A stretch of 64,000 bases of DNA from Sphingobium naphthae (lineage in GTDB: Bacteria; Pseudomonadota; Alphaproteobacteria; Sphingomonadales; Sphingomonadaceae). The notes under the pieces were generated by a model, which was not told the DNA's origin, did no database searches, and saw nothing but the letters and a program-made list of their open reading frames with translations. A program made the position numbers and the translations under genes. Below, in pieces: positions 36,927 through 45,043 of this stretch (position 1 is its first letter; each line of letters begins with the position of its first letter). The DNA is taken from contig NZ_JAJGNO010000009.1 in assembly GCF_020782235.1 (NCBI RefSeq), positions 62,001 through 126,000 on the forward strand. Reading direction: 5' to 3'.

Positions 36927-37529
36927 GATGCGGGTGGTCGGGCGGCGGGTGGTCGTTTGGTGCCTGGTGCTTGTATGATGCGGGCCTTGGGCGGGGTTCC
37001 TTGGCTCGGGCGAGCCAAAGCGGGATGCCGGCGCGCGGCGGGATGAGGTGCTTTGGTGTTTCAGGGGCCGCGGGATGGGCGTCTGGTTGCGTGCGGCTTG
37101 GGGCTGCCCGCCGGGTGGAAGGGCGATGGCCGCTGTGCCGGGAAAAGAACCCCCGGCGTGGCGCCGGGGGTCGAGGTTCAGGGGAGGAGTCAGCGGCGCA
37201 GAGGGGGACTGCATGGTGCCGCTGACAGGAACCGACTAGGCGGCGGATGCTTCCGGCAAATGTCCGGTTTGTAGCAATTGTGGCGCAGGGGCGGCCGCGT
37301 CGGGCCGGGCCGCGGAATGGGCGCGCCGCATCTTGTCGGTGGTAATGCCGGTGATTGCGGGTTGCGCCTTGCTTCTGCGCCGGGACGGGCGGAGCGCGCT
37401 TCGGTCATCTGGAAAGGCGGATCTGGGTCCGGCTGCGGCGGGCGTCAGGCCTGTCCGTCCTGTCGGGGAGGGCGCGTTGCGATTGCGGGGAGGGCCTTGG
37501 CCCGCCTCCTGTCCTCCGCCTTGTGCGAG
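36927..37529. other. Non-coding stretch with one strong minus-strand terminator
   Basis: No convincing gene. A perfect 9-bp stem, CCCCCGGCG (37150-37158) with CGCCGGGGG (37162-37170), is followed on the minus strand by TTCTTTTCC, so it looks like a terminator for a minus-strand RNA. Nothing coding lies immediately upstream on that strand within 360 bases, which leaves room for a small RNA. Confidence 0.4.
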
Positions 37530-37559
37530 AAGGGCCGGCGTGTCGGTGCGCCGGCCCTT
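37530..37559. terminator. Terminator for the 37566-38276 gene
   Basis: AAGGGCCGGCG pairs perfectly with CGCCGGCCCTT across an 8-base loop; it sits seven bases beyond the stop of the minus-strand gene. Confidence 0.8.
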
Positions 37560-37565
37560 TCGGCT

Positions 37566-38276
37566 TCAGTTGGTCGCGGTGATTTCCAGCGAGGGATCGA
37601 CCAGCGATGTGCGCGTCGCTTGCGCGGGCGCTGCCGGTGCGGTCGGCGCAGCCAGGGCTGCAGCGGGCGCGGCGGGCGCGGGCGCGGCGACAGGCGGCGG
37701 GGCGGCAGGGGCCGCGAAGGCGACGCTGATGTCTTCGTCCAGGAAGGCGGTGACCGAGGCGCCGAGCGGGATTTTCGCGCTGGTGCCGGTGGTGAAGAAG
37801 CCGGCGACGGGCACGAAGGCGATGGCGGCGACCACGCCGGCGGTGCCGGTGACGCCCTTGTCATCGAAGGTGCCGGTCAGGCGGATCTGATTGCCGTTGG
37901 CGCGGACATAGAGGATGCGGCCGTTGATGCGGCCCGATTTGCCCCACATGCCCTTGTTGCGGACATCGGTGATTTCACCGGTCACCGGACTGCCGAGCGG
38001 GATGACGGTCTGGCCGTTCAGCATCACGGCTTCGGCGACTTCGAGCTGGACGCGCTGGCCGACGCGGAGCTTCTTGCCCTCCGTAGTGAGGGCCTCGGAC
38101 GTCCTGAGCGCGATCTGGGTGCCCGCGCGCAGCACATTGCCGGCCGGCGAGGCGATGATGGTGGCGACCGGCGCGGCGGGCGCGGTCGCGACCTGCGCCA
38201 GAACGGAGGGCGCGAAAATGGACGGCGCGCAGGCGCAGAGAAGCGCGCCAGACAAGGCGCGGGCAACGAAAGTCAT
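37566..38276 (-). CDS. Secreted hypothetical protein
   Basis: A 236-residue protein with a signal peptide (to VLAQ). A beta-rich middle region contains GKKLRVGQRVQLEVAEAVML and IPLGSPVTGEITDVRNKG, followed by an almost pure Ala/Pro segment near residues 188-220. The pattern suggests an envelope-exposed protein with a flexible tail. It is a non-GTA gene sitting between the putative small and large terminase genes. Function unknown. Confidence 0.7.
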   Translation of the reverse strand: MTFVARALSGALLCACAPSIFAPSVLAQVATAPAAPVATIIASPAGNVLRAGTQIALRTSEALTTEGKKLRVGQRVQLEVAEAVMLNGQTVIPLGSPVTGEITDVRNKGMWGKSGRINGRILYVRANGNQIRLTGTFDDKGVTGTAGVVAAIAFVPVAGFFTTGTSAKIPLGASVTAFLDEDISVAFAAPAAPPPVAAPAPAAPAAALAAPTAPAAPAQATRTSLVDPSLEITATN

Positions 38277-38387
38277 GAATGAACCCCCAAATGAACGGCT
38301 CCCCCGAGCCGAGACGCCACTGGTGCTATTCTCTGCGCCCGCTAGTCAAGCGGTAAATATCTGATCCAAATCGGCTTTGATGAGGTC

Positions 38388-38960
38388 TCAGCCGATCGGT
38401 CGGTTGGTGTCGATGCCGGCATCCGCATCGGTTTCCGGTGCGGGCGGGGCGGCGTTGCGGTCGCGATAGGAGGGAAGGTCGGGTGCGTCGGCGGGAAGCG
38501 GATGCGCTTCCAGGCGGGCGATATGCCGCTTCATTTCGGCGATCTCGCGGATCTGGGCGTCGATGATGCGGTCGGCGAGCAGGCGGACCTGGGGATCGCG
38601 GATATGGGCGCGCCCGCTGGTCATGATCGCGATCGAATGGTGCGGGATCATCGCCTTCATATAGGCGACATCGCCGACCGTCTGCTGGCTGCGCACGAGC
38701 CAGAGCGAGCCGGCGAAGACCAGCATCGCGGCGGCGAGGATGGCGAGATTGCGGCGAAGGTCGCGGTACATGCCCCACATGAAGGCCAGCATGACGATCG
38801 CCATGACCGCGCCCATCAGCAGCGCCATCCAGCCGCGCGTCTGGCTGAATTCGACATGGTCGAGCGCGTAGCTGTTGAGATACATGAGGCCGTACATGAC
38901 CAGGGTCGAGGTCGCGATCATCGCGGCGAAGCGCGCATAGGACATGGAATTGCGGGACAT
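38388..38960 (-). CDS. DUF305 family membrane protein
   Basis: A 190-residue protein. Three membrane helices in residues 8-90 are followed by a DUF305 helical domain with the His-rich motif MKAMIPHHSIAIMTSGRAHI and DAQIREIAEMKRHIARLEAH. Family members are ferritin-like four-helix proteins often linked to copper or other metal handling. The start at 38960 has GGAG upstream on the minus strand. It is divergent from the M28 peptidase gene. Confidence 0.82.
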   Translation of the reverse strand: MSRNSMSYARFAAMIATSTLVMYGLMYLNSYALDHVEFSQTRGWMALLMGAVMAIVMLAFMWGMYRDLRRNLAILAAAMLVFAGSLWLVRSQQTVGDVAYMKAMIPHHSIAIMTSGRAHIRDPQVRLLADRIIDAQIREIAEMKRHIARLEAHPLPADAPDLPSYRDRNAAPPAPETDADAGIDTNRPIG

Positions 38961-39056
38961 GAAGGCTCCTTTCCTGCGGGCAACGCGAGGGCGCGGCGGG
39001 AAGTTGCGTGCGGCGGCGGCTTTACAGTTGGGCAGGAGCGGATAAGGTCCGGGTCC

Positions 39057-40364
39057 ATGAAAAAGCTGATCCTCCTCGCCGCCGCGTCCGCCCTCTGCAG
39101 CCCCGCCACCGCCCAGACGCGCGCGCCCGATCCGGCGCGGCTGAAGGCGACGGTGGAGAAGCTGGTGAGTTTCGGCACGCGCCATACGCTCTCGTCGCCG
39201 ACCGATCCCAAGCGGGGGATCGGCGCGGCGCGGCGCTGGGGCGGGGCGGAGTTCGAGACGATTTCGAAGGCCTGTGGCGGGTGCCTGACGGTCGAGACGA
39301 TCGCGGACCGCTTCACCGGGCCGCGCGCGCCCGACGGGGTCGAGGTGGTCGATGTGCTGGCGATCCAGAAGGGGACGGGGGACCCGAACCAGGTGGTGAT
39401 CGTCGCCGGGCATATCGACAGCCGGGTGAGCGACGTGATGAACGCGACCAGCGACGCGCCCGGCGCGAACGACAATGCGTCGGGCACGGCGCTGGTGATC
39501 GAGGCGGCGCGGGTGCTGGCGGGCGAAAAATTCGACGGCACGATCGTCTATGCGCTGCTGTCGGGCGAGGAACAGGGATTGTGGGGCGGCAAGCTGCTGG
39601 CGGACACGGCCAAGGCGCGCGGCTGGCAGGTGCGGGCGATGCTGAACAACGATATTGTGGGCAACACGCTGGGCCAGAATGGACATATTGTGGCGGACCG
39701 GGTGCGGGTGTTTTCCGAAGGCATCCGCTTTTCCGAGGATGAGAAGGCGACGCGTACGCGCCGGGCGATCGGCGGCGAGGATGACGGGCCGTCGCGCGCG
39801 CTGGCGAAGAAGATCGACGGCATCGCCGAGGCCAATCCGCAGGTCGGGCTGGACGTGTTCGCGGTGCGGCGGCTGGACCGGTTCGGGCGCGGCGGCGATC
39901 ATTCGCCCTTCCTGGAGCTGGGCTTTCCGGCGGTGCGCTTTTCCGTCGGCATCGAGAATTATGACCGGCAGCATCAGGATTTGCGGACCGAGAATGGCCG
40001 GGTCTATGGCGACACGGTCGAGGCGATGGACTTTCCCTATCTGGCCAAGGTGACGGCGCTCAACATCGCGGCGCTGCGCGAACTGGCCGATGCGCCGGCC
40101 GCGCCCGCGACGGTATCGCTGGACGGGGCGGTGTCGATGGACACGCGAGTCTTCTGGGACGCGGTGCCGGGCGCTGCGGCCTATAAAGTCTATTGGCGGC
40201 GCGCGGACGCGCAGGACTGGACCGACAGCCGGGTGGTCAAGGGCGCGACCGAGACGCTGCTGAAGGACATTGTGGTCGACGATCATTTCATCGGCGTGGC
40301 GGCCGTCGCGAAAGATGGGGCGGAGAGCCTGGTGACGTTCGGCGGGATGGCGCCGCGCAAATAG
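39057..40364 (+). CDS. Secreted M28 family metallopeptidase
   Basis: A 435-residue aminopeptidase-like enzyme with a signal peptide (to ATAQ). The two-zinc site is visible: IVAGHIDS (His, Asp), GANDNASGTA (bridging Asp), LLSGEEQGLWG (Glu-Glu) and GGDHSPFLELGFP (C-terminal His). A fibronectin-like module seems to follow from residue 345 (VFWDAVPGAAAYKVYWRRAD). It probably releases N-terminal residues from peptides outside the cytoplasm. It is another non-GTA gene within the split GTA locus. Confidence 0.9.
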   Translation: MKKLILLAAASALCSPATAQTRAPDPARLKATVEKLVSFGTRHTLSSPTDPKRGIGAARRWGGAEFETISKACGGCLTVETIADRFTGPRAPDGVEVVDVLAIQKGTGDPNQVVIVAGHIDSRVSDVMNATSDAPGANDNASGTALVIEAARVLAGEKFDGTIVYALLSGEEQGLWGGKLLADTAKARGWQVRAMLNNDIVGNTLGQNGHIVADRVRVFSEGIRFSEDEKATRTRRAIGGEDDGPSRALAKKIDGIAEANPQVGLDVFAVRRLDRFGRGGDHSPFLELGFPAVRFSVGIENYDRQHQDLRTENGRVYGDTVEAMDFPYLAKVTALNIAALRELADAPAAPATVSLDGAVSMDTRVFWDAVPGAAAYKVYWRRADAQDWTDSRVVKGATETLLKDIVVDDHFIGVAAVAKDGAESLVTFGGMAPRK

Positions 40365-40693
40365 CGCAAGAGGCTGGAGACGGGCCGCCGCGGTAAACAG
40401 GCGCGGCCCGGAGGAGAATTTTACTGGCCGGCGGATATGGCGCCGGTCAGCGCCATCGCCTGCGCGGCGTCGGTGGCGGGCTGGGCGCTGGCGAGGCGGT
40501 CGGTGAGCCGTTCGGGGTGACCATGCCGCCGCCATGCAGGCGACGGTCGGGATCGAGTGATGCGCGCTTCTGGCCGAACGGGTTTCCGGACGGATGCAGG
40601 TGGTCCCTTCGGTTGGGAGGCCGATAGGGCCGAGCAGTGCGGCCGGCGCGGTTCGCCGCGATCCTGCAAGAATTTGTTGCGGCGGAGGGGACG
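40365..40693. other. Gap before the large terminase gene; no assured gene
   Basis: The minus strand is open to a stop at 40421 and ends in plausible protein sequence (ERLTDRLASAQPATDAAQAM), but no start with a ribosome site is visible; it may be a remnant. The plus strand contains a GTG at 40637 that could extend the terminase. Confidence 0.35.
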
Positions 40694-42007
40694 ATGCAGC
40701 TTTCGGACCGGGAGTGGCTGGCGCAGGCGGATGCGGCGGCGCAGGGCGACATGCTGCGCTGGCTGAATGCGGACGCGGCCGAGCGGATCGCGCAGGACTG
40801 GACGTTCCTGGCGCGGCCGGGGCAGCGGGCGCCGGCGGGCGACTGGCGCATCTGGCTGATGATGGCGGGGCGCGGTTTCGGCAAGACGCGGGCCGGCGCG
40901 GAATGGGTGCGCGGCATTGCGGAGGCTGACCCGGCGGCGCGGATCGCGCTGGTCGGCGCGACGCTGGGCGAGGCGCGCGCCGTGATGGTGGAGGGCGAGA
41001 GCGGGCTGCTGGCGATCGCGCCGCACTGGGCGCGGCCGGCCTATGCGCCCGCGCTGCGGCGGCTGAGCTGGCCCAATGGCGCGGTGGCGATGCTGTTCGG
41101 CGCGGCCGACCCCGAAGGGCTGCGCGGGCCGCAGTTCAGCCATGGCTGGGCCGACGAAATCGCCAAATGGGCGAGCGGCGAGGCGGCCTGGCACAATCTG
41201 ATGATGGGGATGCGGCTGGGCGCGGCGCCGCGCGTGCTGGCGACGACGACGCCGCGACCGGTGCCGCTGGTGCGAGCGCTGGTGGCGCGCAGCGGCGAGG
41301 ACGTGGTGGTGACGCGGGGGCGGACGGCGGACAATGAAGCCAATCTGGCGCCCGGCTTCGTCGCGGCGATGGCGGCGCGCTATGGCGGCACGCGGCTGGG
41401 GCGGCAGGAGCTGGATGGCGAGCTGATCGAGGAGGTCGAGGGCGCGCTGTGGACGCGCGCCCTGATCGAGCGGTGCCGCGTGGTGCATGTGCCGGGCGTG
41501 CTCAGCCGCGTGGTGGTGGCGGTCGACCCGCCCGCGAGCGTGGGCGGCGACGCATGCGGCATCGTGGTGGCGGGCGTGGGCGGCGACGGACGGGCCTATG
41601 TGATCGCCGACGCGAGCGTTTCGGGGGCGCGGCCCGAAGGCTGGGCCCGCGCGGTCGCGGCGGCGGCGATGGTGCATGGCGCGGACCGGGTGGTGGCCGA
41701 AGCGAATAATGGCGGGGCGATGGTGGAAAGCGTGCTGCGCGCGGCGGAAAAGGCGCTGCCGGTCAAACTGGTCCATGCGAGCCGGGGCAAGGCGGCGCGG
41801 GCGGAGCCGGTGGCGGCGCTGTACGAGGCGGGCCGGGTGGCGCATCGCGGCGCCTTTCCCGAGCTGGAGGACCAGATGTGCGGGCTGCTGGCGGGCGGCG
41901 GCTATGTCGGGCCGGGGCGCTCGCCGGACCGGGCGGATGCGCTGGTGTGGGCGATGAGCGAGCTGATGCTGGGGAGATTGGGGGAGGCAAGGGTGCGGGG
42001 GATGTGA
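40694..42007 (+). CDS. GTA large terminase (DNA-packaging ATPase/nuclease)
   Basis: Motor that cuts and packages host DNA into GTA heads. The Walker A motif GRGFGKTRAGAEWVRG is near residue 57, LSWPNGAVAMLFGAADPEGL and FSHGWADEIAKW contain the Walker B region, and the C-terminal RNase H-like nuclease shows VVAVDPPASVGGDACGIVV, VVAEANNGGAMV and SPDRADALVWAMSEL. With ATG 40694 (GGAGG upstream) it has 437 residues, a normal GTA TerL length; a GTG at 40637 would add 19. All acidic nuclease residues appear intact, so it should be functional. Confidence 0.93.
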   Translation: MQLSDREWLAQADAAAQGDMLRWLNADAAERIAQDWTFLARPGQRAPAGDWRIWLMMAGRGFGKTRAGAEWVRGIAEADPAARIALVGATLGEARAVMVEGESGLLAIAPHWARPAYAPALRRLSWPNGAVAMLFGAADPEGLRGPQFSHGWADEIAKWASGEAAWHNLMMGMRLGAAPRVLATTTPRPVPLVRALVARSGEDVVVTRGRTADNEANLAPGFVAAMAARYGGTRLGRQELDGELIEEVEGALWTRALIERCRVVHVPGVLSRVVVAVDPPASVGGDACGIVVAGVGGDGRAYVIADASVSGARPEGWARAVAAAAMVHGADRVVAEANNGGAMVESVLRAAEKALPVKLVHASRGKAARAEPVAALYEAGRVAHRGAFPELEDQMCGLLAGGGYVGPGRSPDRADALVWAMSELMLGRLGEARVRGM

Positions 42008-42062
42008 GGCGAGGGCTGGCGGCTCATGAGAGATCAGATGGGCGATCGGGGAATAGGTGCTC

Positions 42063-42194
42063 ATGCGTCACCCAAGGCTTGAGCCGGGGGGCCGCTCTTT
42101 TTGATCTTCTTTCCATACATGGCGGAGGAAAGGGGCTGGGTCTATATGATGGCTGATCGTTATAGCGGGACCCCGGCTCAAGGCCGGGGTGACG
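42063..42194. repeat. Palindrome-bounded unit, internally deleted copy
   Basis: Left palindrome 42063-42100 (ATGCGTCACCCAAGGCTTGA and GCCGGGGGGCCGCTC) and right palindrome 42164-42194 (AGCGGGACCCCGGCTCAAGG with GACG tail) lie in outward inverted orientation. They enclose only the first codons of a GIY-YIG gene. The full unit follows at 42233-42621. Confidence 0.7.
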
Positions 42195-42217
42195 GTGAGT
42201 GGTTGGCGGCACTGTAA
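42119..42217 (+). pseudogene. Truncated GIY-YIG nuclease gene fragment
   Basis: Reads MAEERGWVYMMADRYSG and then runs into the right-hand palindrome, ending at a TAA. The first 17 codons match the intact gene at 42285 (WVYIMADRYRG). The break falls at GCGGGAC, a heptamer shared by the gene's 5' part and the palindrome. Confidence 0.75.
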
Positions 42218-42232
42218 ATGATAATCGTTGCC

Positions 42233-42621
42233 CATGCGTCGCCCCGGGCTTGACCCGGGGTCCCGCTTTTTCGGGGCTCCTGCCATGCGCGAAGGAGCCA
42301 AGGGCGGCTGGGTCTATATCATGGCCGATCGTTATCGCGGGACGATGTATGTTGGCGTTACCGCCGACATTGTTGCGCGCGTCGATCAACATAAGCGGGG
42401 CAGCGGATCGGATTTCTGGGCGCGTTATGGACTGGGCCGGCTGGTCTGGATGGAATTTGGCGAAGATATTCGGGCGTGCATCGAGCAGAAAAAGCGATTG
42501 AAGCGATGGCGGCGGGTCTGGAAATTCGACCTGATCGAGCGCGATAATCCGCTGTGGCGGGACTTGGCCGACATGATGGTCTGAAAGGAAAGCGGGACCC
42601 CGGCTCAGGGCCGGGGTGACG
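42233..42621. repeat. Palindrome-bounded GIY-YIG unit, full copy
   Basis: Type E palindromes at 42233-42270 and 42591-42621 are inverted relative to each other, tails (GACG) outward, and tightly bracket the GIY-YIG gene: 14 bases before its ATG and six after its stop. Confidence 0.75.
42285..42584 (+). CDS. Single-domain GIY-YIG nuclease-like protein, second copy
   Basis: A 99-residue GIY-YIG protein: GGWVYIMADRYRGTMYVGVT carries the two Tyr motifs, VARVDQHKRGSGSDFW the Arg region, and EQKKRLKRWRRVWKFDLIER the Glu/basic helix. It aligns with the gene at 8727-9041 across its whole length. The ATG at 42285 gives the normal N-terminus; an upstream ATG at 42228 would translate the palindrome itself. 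It is inserted between large terminase and portal genes. Confidence 0.88.
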   Translation: MREGAKGGWVYIMADRYRGTMYVGVTADIVARVDQHKRGSGSDFWARYGLGRLVWMEFGEDIRACIEQKKRLKRWRRVWKFDLIERDNPLWRDLADMMV

Positions 42622-42718
42622 ATGTTGGGAGGGGAGTGCCAAGGGGCGTGGCGTTCCACTTTTCGGGAACCTCCCGCCCGCCGGCTCCGTTTTCCTGATG
42701 TAATCAGGAGTATGTGAC

Positions 42719-43057
42719 ATGAAGACGGTTGGACTGCTGGCGGCGCTCGTCGGCGTTTCGGTGGCGGCGAGCCCGGTGATGGCGGCGAGCCTCAACAGCA
42801 AGGATCGCGCGCGGGTCGCGCGGGCGGCGCCCAAGGATCGGGACGATGTGCGCTATTGCCTGCTCAAGGGCAAGGAAGGGCGCGACAAGGGCACGGTGAT
42901 TGGCGCGGCCGGCGGCGCGGGCGTCGGCGCGCTGGCGGGTGGCAGCCTGGGCGAGAGCCTGCTGGCCGGCGCCGCGGGCGCCGTCGCGGGCCGAGTGATC
43001 GGCAAGAGCGAAGGCACGGATTCGGTGTGCGACGCGGTGCTGGCGCGCAATCCCTGA
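42719..43057 (+). CDS. Small secreted glycine-zipper protein
   Basis: A 112-residue protein with a signal peptide (to VMAA). It has a short polar region with one Cys, a glycine-zipper membrane segment (GTVIGAAGGAGVGALAGGSL, then GESLLAGAAGAVAGRVIG) and a C-terminal region with a second Cys. It is a typical small outer-membrane or periplasmic glycine-zipper protein of unknown role. The start is supported by AGGAG nine bases upstream. It is probably not part of the GTA structure. Confidence 0.75.
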   Translation: MKTVGLLAALVGVSVAASPVMAASLNSKDRARVARAAPKDRDDVRYCLLKGKEGRDKGTVIGAAGGAGVGALAGGSLGESLLAGAAGAVAGRVIGKSEGTDSVCDAVLARNP

Positions 43058-43185
43058 GGCGGGTGCTGGCGCTGGCCCTTCTCGCTGCGACTGGAGCGCT
43101 GCGCGCTTAGGGTCTCGGCGCCCCTCTCGTGACGGGAGGGGTAAAGGAGGAATTTTGTCGGGCGGCTTTGTCGCTGGCTTTCATA

Positions 43186-43212
43186 CCTCTCCCTGACCGG
43201 GAGAGGTTTTTT
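43186..43212 (+). terminator. Rho-independent terminator just upstream of the portal gene
   Basis: CCTCTCCC (43186-43193) pairs with GGGAGAGG (43199-43206), followed by six T residues. It can end the glycine-zipper transcript, yet lies only 17 bases before the portal start codon, so portal transcription must read through it or start inside the window between. Confidence 0.8.
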
Positions 43213-43229
43213 CATGGGCGGGGGTTTGC

Positions 43230-44363
43230 ATGAAATGGTTCGGGACGAAAGCGGCCGCGCAGGCTGATGCGCGGCCGGTGCTGGCGCGCGCCTGGGGTTC
43301 GGGGGCGGTGGCGCTGGGGGAATGGCCGGCAAGCTATGAGGCGCAGCTGCGCAGCGGCGTGATGGGCAATCCGGTGGCGCAGCGCGCGATGCGGCTGGTG
43401 TCGGAGGGCGCGGGCGCCTGCGCGATCAAGCTGCGCGGGGTGGAGGGCGCGGAGGGGCGGCGCGTGCGGGCGCTGGTGCTGCGCGCGTCGGCGGGCCAGG
43501 GGCTGATCGAGACGCTCGCCTGCCACCTGCTGCTGCACGGCAATGGCTATGTGCAGGTGATCGCGGGCGCGGAGGGCAAGCCGGCGGAGCTGTTCGCGCT
43601 GCGGCCCGAGCGCGTCAGCGTCGAGGCGGATGCGCGCGGATGGCCGGCGGCCTATCTGTACCGCGTCGGCGAGAGCGTGACGCGGCTGAGCCCCGAGGAT
43701 GCGGGCGGGCGGACCAGCGTGCTGCATGTCAAGGCGCTGCATCCGCTGGACGATCATTACGGGCTGGGCTGCGTCGGCGCGGCAGCGGGCGCGGTGGCGA
43801 TCCACAATGCGGCGAGCGTCTGGAACAAGGCGCTGCTCGACAATGCGGCGCGGCCGAGCGGGGCGATGATCTATGAGCCGGGCGATGGCTCCGTGCTGAG
43901 CCCCGAGCAGTTCGAGCGCGTGAAGCGCGAGATGGAGGCGGCCTTTGCCGGCGCGGCCAATGCCGGGCGGCCGATGCTGCTGGAAGGCGGGCTCAACTGG
44001 AAGGCGATGAGCCTGACGCCGGCGGAAATGGACTTCGTGGGGCTGAAGGCGGCGGCGGCGCGGGAAATCGCGCTGGCGTTCGGCGTGCCGCCGATGCTGA
44101 TGGGCCTGCCGGGCGACAATAGCTACGCCAATTATCGCGAGGCCAACAAGGCGCTGTGGCGACAGGCGATCCTGCCGCTGGTGGCGAAGATCTGCGCGGG
44201 GCTGAGCCAGGGACTGGGCGGCTGGTGGCCGGGGCTGGAGATCGAGCCGGACCTGGACGCGGTGCCGGCGCTGTCGGACGAGCGCGCGGCGCTGTGGGAG
44301 CGGGTGGCGGGGGCGGATTTCCTGTCGGCCGAGGAGAAGAAGGCGATGCTGGGGATCGCTTAG
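43230..44363 (+). CDS. GTA portal protein, HK97 family
   Basis: Dodecameric channel at the capsid vertex through which DNA is packaged and ejected. A 377-residue HK97-type portal: early GNPVAQRAMRLVSEGAGACA, then NGYVQVIAG and LFALRPERVSVEADARGWPA, and the conserved ALAFGVPPMLMGLPGDNSYA with NYREANKALWRQAILPLV near residues 285-325. Length agrees with RcGTA g3-type portals. The start ATG follows a GGGGG stretch. Confidence 0.93.
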   Translation: MKWFGTKAAAQADARPVLARAWGSGAVALGEWPASYEAQLRSGVMGNPVAQRAMRLVSEGAGACAIKLRGVEGAEGRRVRALVLRASAGQGLIETLACHLLLHGNGYVQVIAGAEGKPAELFALRPERVSVEADARGWPAAYLYRVGESVTRLSPEDAGGRTSVLHVKALHPLDDHYGLGCVGAAAGAVAIHNAASVWNKALLDNAARPSGAMIYEPGDGSVLSPEQFERVKREMEAAFAGAANAGRPMLLEGGLNWKAMSLTPAEMDFVGLKAAAAREIALAFGVPPMLMGLPGDNSYANYREANKALWRQAILPLVAKICAGLSQGLGGWWPGLEIEPDLDAVPALSDERAALWERVAGADFLSAEEKKAMLGIA

Positions 44364-44426
44364 CGGTGGCAGGCGACGAGCGAGGCGGCGGCGGAGAAAC
44401 CGAGCAGGCGGTTGTCCGGGCGACGC

Positions 44427-44452
44427 TGGGCTCCTGCCTTCGCAGGAGCACG
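44427..44452 (+). repeat. Short palindromic repeat, type D
   Basis: TGGGCTCCTGCCTTCGCAGG plus AGCACG, same plan as the other palindromes. Second copy at 53403-53427. Confidence 0.8.
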
Positions 44453-44457
44453 GAGCG

Positions 44458-44625
44458 TCAGGATGGGCGGGCCAGGCGGTCCAAGCGGCAGAAGCCGCCG
44501 TCCCAGTTCCAGCGGCCGCCCTGGAGCAGGCAATCGCCCGCCCGGTCGAGGCCGAAATGCCAGCCGACTAGGCCGAGCGCGGCGAGGATGAGGACGATCA
44601 GGATTTTTCGGGCAGGGCGCTTCAT
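44458..44625 (-). CDS. Small membrane-anchored protein, antisense within the GTA cluster
   Basis: A 55-residue protein not in common gene lists because of its size: MKRPARKILIVLILAALGLV is a positively charged start plus one membrane helix. A short domain with two Cys and several Trp follows (CLLQGGRWNWDGGFCRL). The coding appearance (basic N-terminus, clean helix, Cys pair) is convincing. Function unknown; it lies opposite to the GTA genes between portal and DUF6127. Confidence 0.65.
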   Translation of the reverse strand: MKRPARKILIVLILAALGLVGWHFGLDRAGDCLLQGGRWNWDGGFCRLDRLARPS

Positions 44626-44734
44626 GGCGCGCAGTTAGAGCATTCTGCGCAAAAGGGGGAACCGCTTTTGCGCGTTCACAGGATGCGAGGGTGAAAACAA
44701 GCGCGCGGCGCGCCGATGAACAGGAGCGGGACGG

Positions 44735-45043
44735 ATGAAGGAGGAGATGCTGGCGCGGCTGGTCGCGCAGGCGCAGGGGCAGGTGGCCGACATGGTGACG
44801 ATCCGCGCGCTGATCGAGGAAGCGAGCGACCTGGGCGCGGGACGCGCGCTGGAGCGGCTGGGGCTGAGCGATCGGGGTGCGGAAAAGGACGTGCGCGAAC
44901 TGCGCGAGCTGCTGTCCGCCTGGCGCGACGCGAAGAAGGCGGCGCGCGGCGCGGTGATCGGCTGGATCGTGCGCATCGGCATGGCGCTGCTGCTGCTGGG
45001 CGTGGCGGTGAAGGTCGGGCTGATCGGGCTGGTCAAGGGATGA
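44735..45043 (+). CDS. DUF6127 family GTA-associated protein
   Basis: A 102-residue protein with two predicted parts: a charged helical N-terminal region (LRELLSAWRDAKKAARGAVI) and a single C-terminal membrane helix (IGMALLLLGVAVKVGLIGLV). This short gene between portal and prohead protease is a regular member of GTA clusters. Its stop overlaps the next start (ATGA), so the two are translationally coupled. Its role in particle assembly is not known. Confidence 0.8.
   Translation: MKEEMLARLVAQAQGQVADMVTIRALIEEASDLGAGRALERLGLSDRGAEKDVRELRELLSAWRDAKKAARGAVIGWIVRIGMALLLLGVAVKVGLIGLVKG

Noticed and set aside
36332..37046. Open frames across the palindromic repeat block
   Set aside because: They simply translate the inverted repeats; the same repeats give different frames at 51.4 kb.
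38388..42064. Very long minus-strand frames opposite the M28 peptidase and large terminase
   Set aside because: They are shadow frames of high-GC genes; only the last 190 codons (DUF305 protein) are supported.
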